A stretch of 23,194 nucleotides of DNA from positions 22,203-45,396 of the forward strand of contig DCIN01000006.1 in NCBI GenBank assembly GCA_002315815.1. Direction: 5' to 3'. Under the pieces are notes generated by a model. It was not told the origin of the DNA. It did not search any database and saw only the letters and a list, made by a program, of their open reading frames with translations. A program made the position numbers and the translations under genes. Position 1 is the stretch's first letter. Each line of letters starts with the position of its first letter. Source of the DNA: Bacteroidales bacterium UBA1725. GTDB taxonomy: Bacteria > Bacteroidota > Bacteroidia > Bacteroidales > UBA932. Positions 23,132 to 23,194 of the stretch are shown piece by piece.

Positions 23132-23194
23132 CCCTGAATTATGCCCGCTTATAGCCTTAGATTCTGGCCGGTTATCCCGGGGCTGAGCGCATTC

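Noticed and set aside
23141..23194. Possible gene start running off the right edge (ATG at 23141)
   Set aside because: Only 18 codons are visible, with no promoter box or recognisable motif; it could be chance.

Overview
The window looks like chromosomal DNA from a gut-type Bacteroidales bacterium (phylum Bacteroidota); I cannot name the genus from sequence alone. The main reasons are gene order and promoters. The rnf genes run rseC-rnfB-C-D-G-E-A, alaS is divergent from an M23 peptidase/MerR group, and several starts lack a Shine-Dalgarno sequence but have a TAnnTTTG -7 box at the expected distance. By eye, base composition is near 50% G+C, except for an AT-rich right end.

Region 1 (29-4743, + strand) is a tightly packed run: a PfkB/adenosine-kinase-like sugar kinase, a DUF6913-like protein, a DUF368 (PopT-type) membrane protein, and then a compact cassette of an S24/S26-type peptidase, a PqqD-like protein and an ABC exporter half-transporter. 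The cassette resembles peptide-maturation and export modules, but no precursor peptide or modifying enzyme is visible.

Region 2 (4726-12404, - strand) appears to be one long operon read right to left: a coiled-coil zinc-ribbon protein, the replicative helicase DnaB, RseC, and a complete six-subunit Rnf complex (B, C, D, G, E, A). Junctions are stop/start overlaps or gaps of 15 bases or less, and a good promoter sits before the first gene. The last gene, rnfA, overlaps the convergent ABC gene tail to tail by 18 bp.

Region 3 (12491-14798, - strand) has two adjacent M23 (LytM) peptidases with N-terminal membrane anchors and a small MerR-type regulator. They diverge from region 4 across 67 bp that hold back-to-back promoter boxes.

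Region 4 (14866-22651, + strand) is an operon of alaS, one continuous reading frame joining an LptF/LptG-type permease to a complete methionyl-tRNA formyltransferase, a membrane polyferredoxin with an internal twin-arginine motif, and a Tat-lipoprotein aldo/keto reductase with a C-terminal ferredoxin domain. The last two could form an electron chain to the periplasm. A clear intrinsic terminator follows.

Region 5 (about 22700-23194) is AT-rich and looks like the edge of acquired DNA. It holds the N-terminal third of an EcoRI-type adenine methyltransferase that lacks its catalytic motif, a tandem 8-bp repeat at the junction, and a perfect 10-bp inverted repeat.

The observations most worth following are the LptG-Fmt fusion, the polyferredoxin/aldo-keto reductase pair, and the S26-PqqD-ABC cassette. 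No rRNA, tRNA, CRISPR array or complete insertion sequence was seen.
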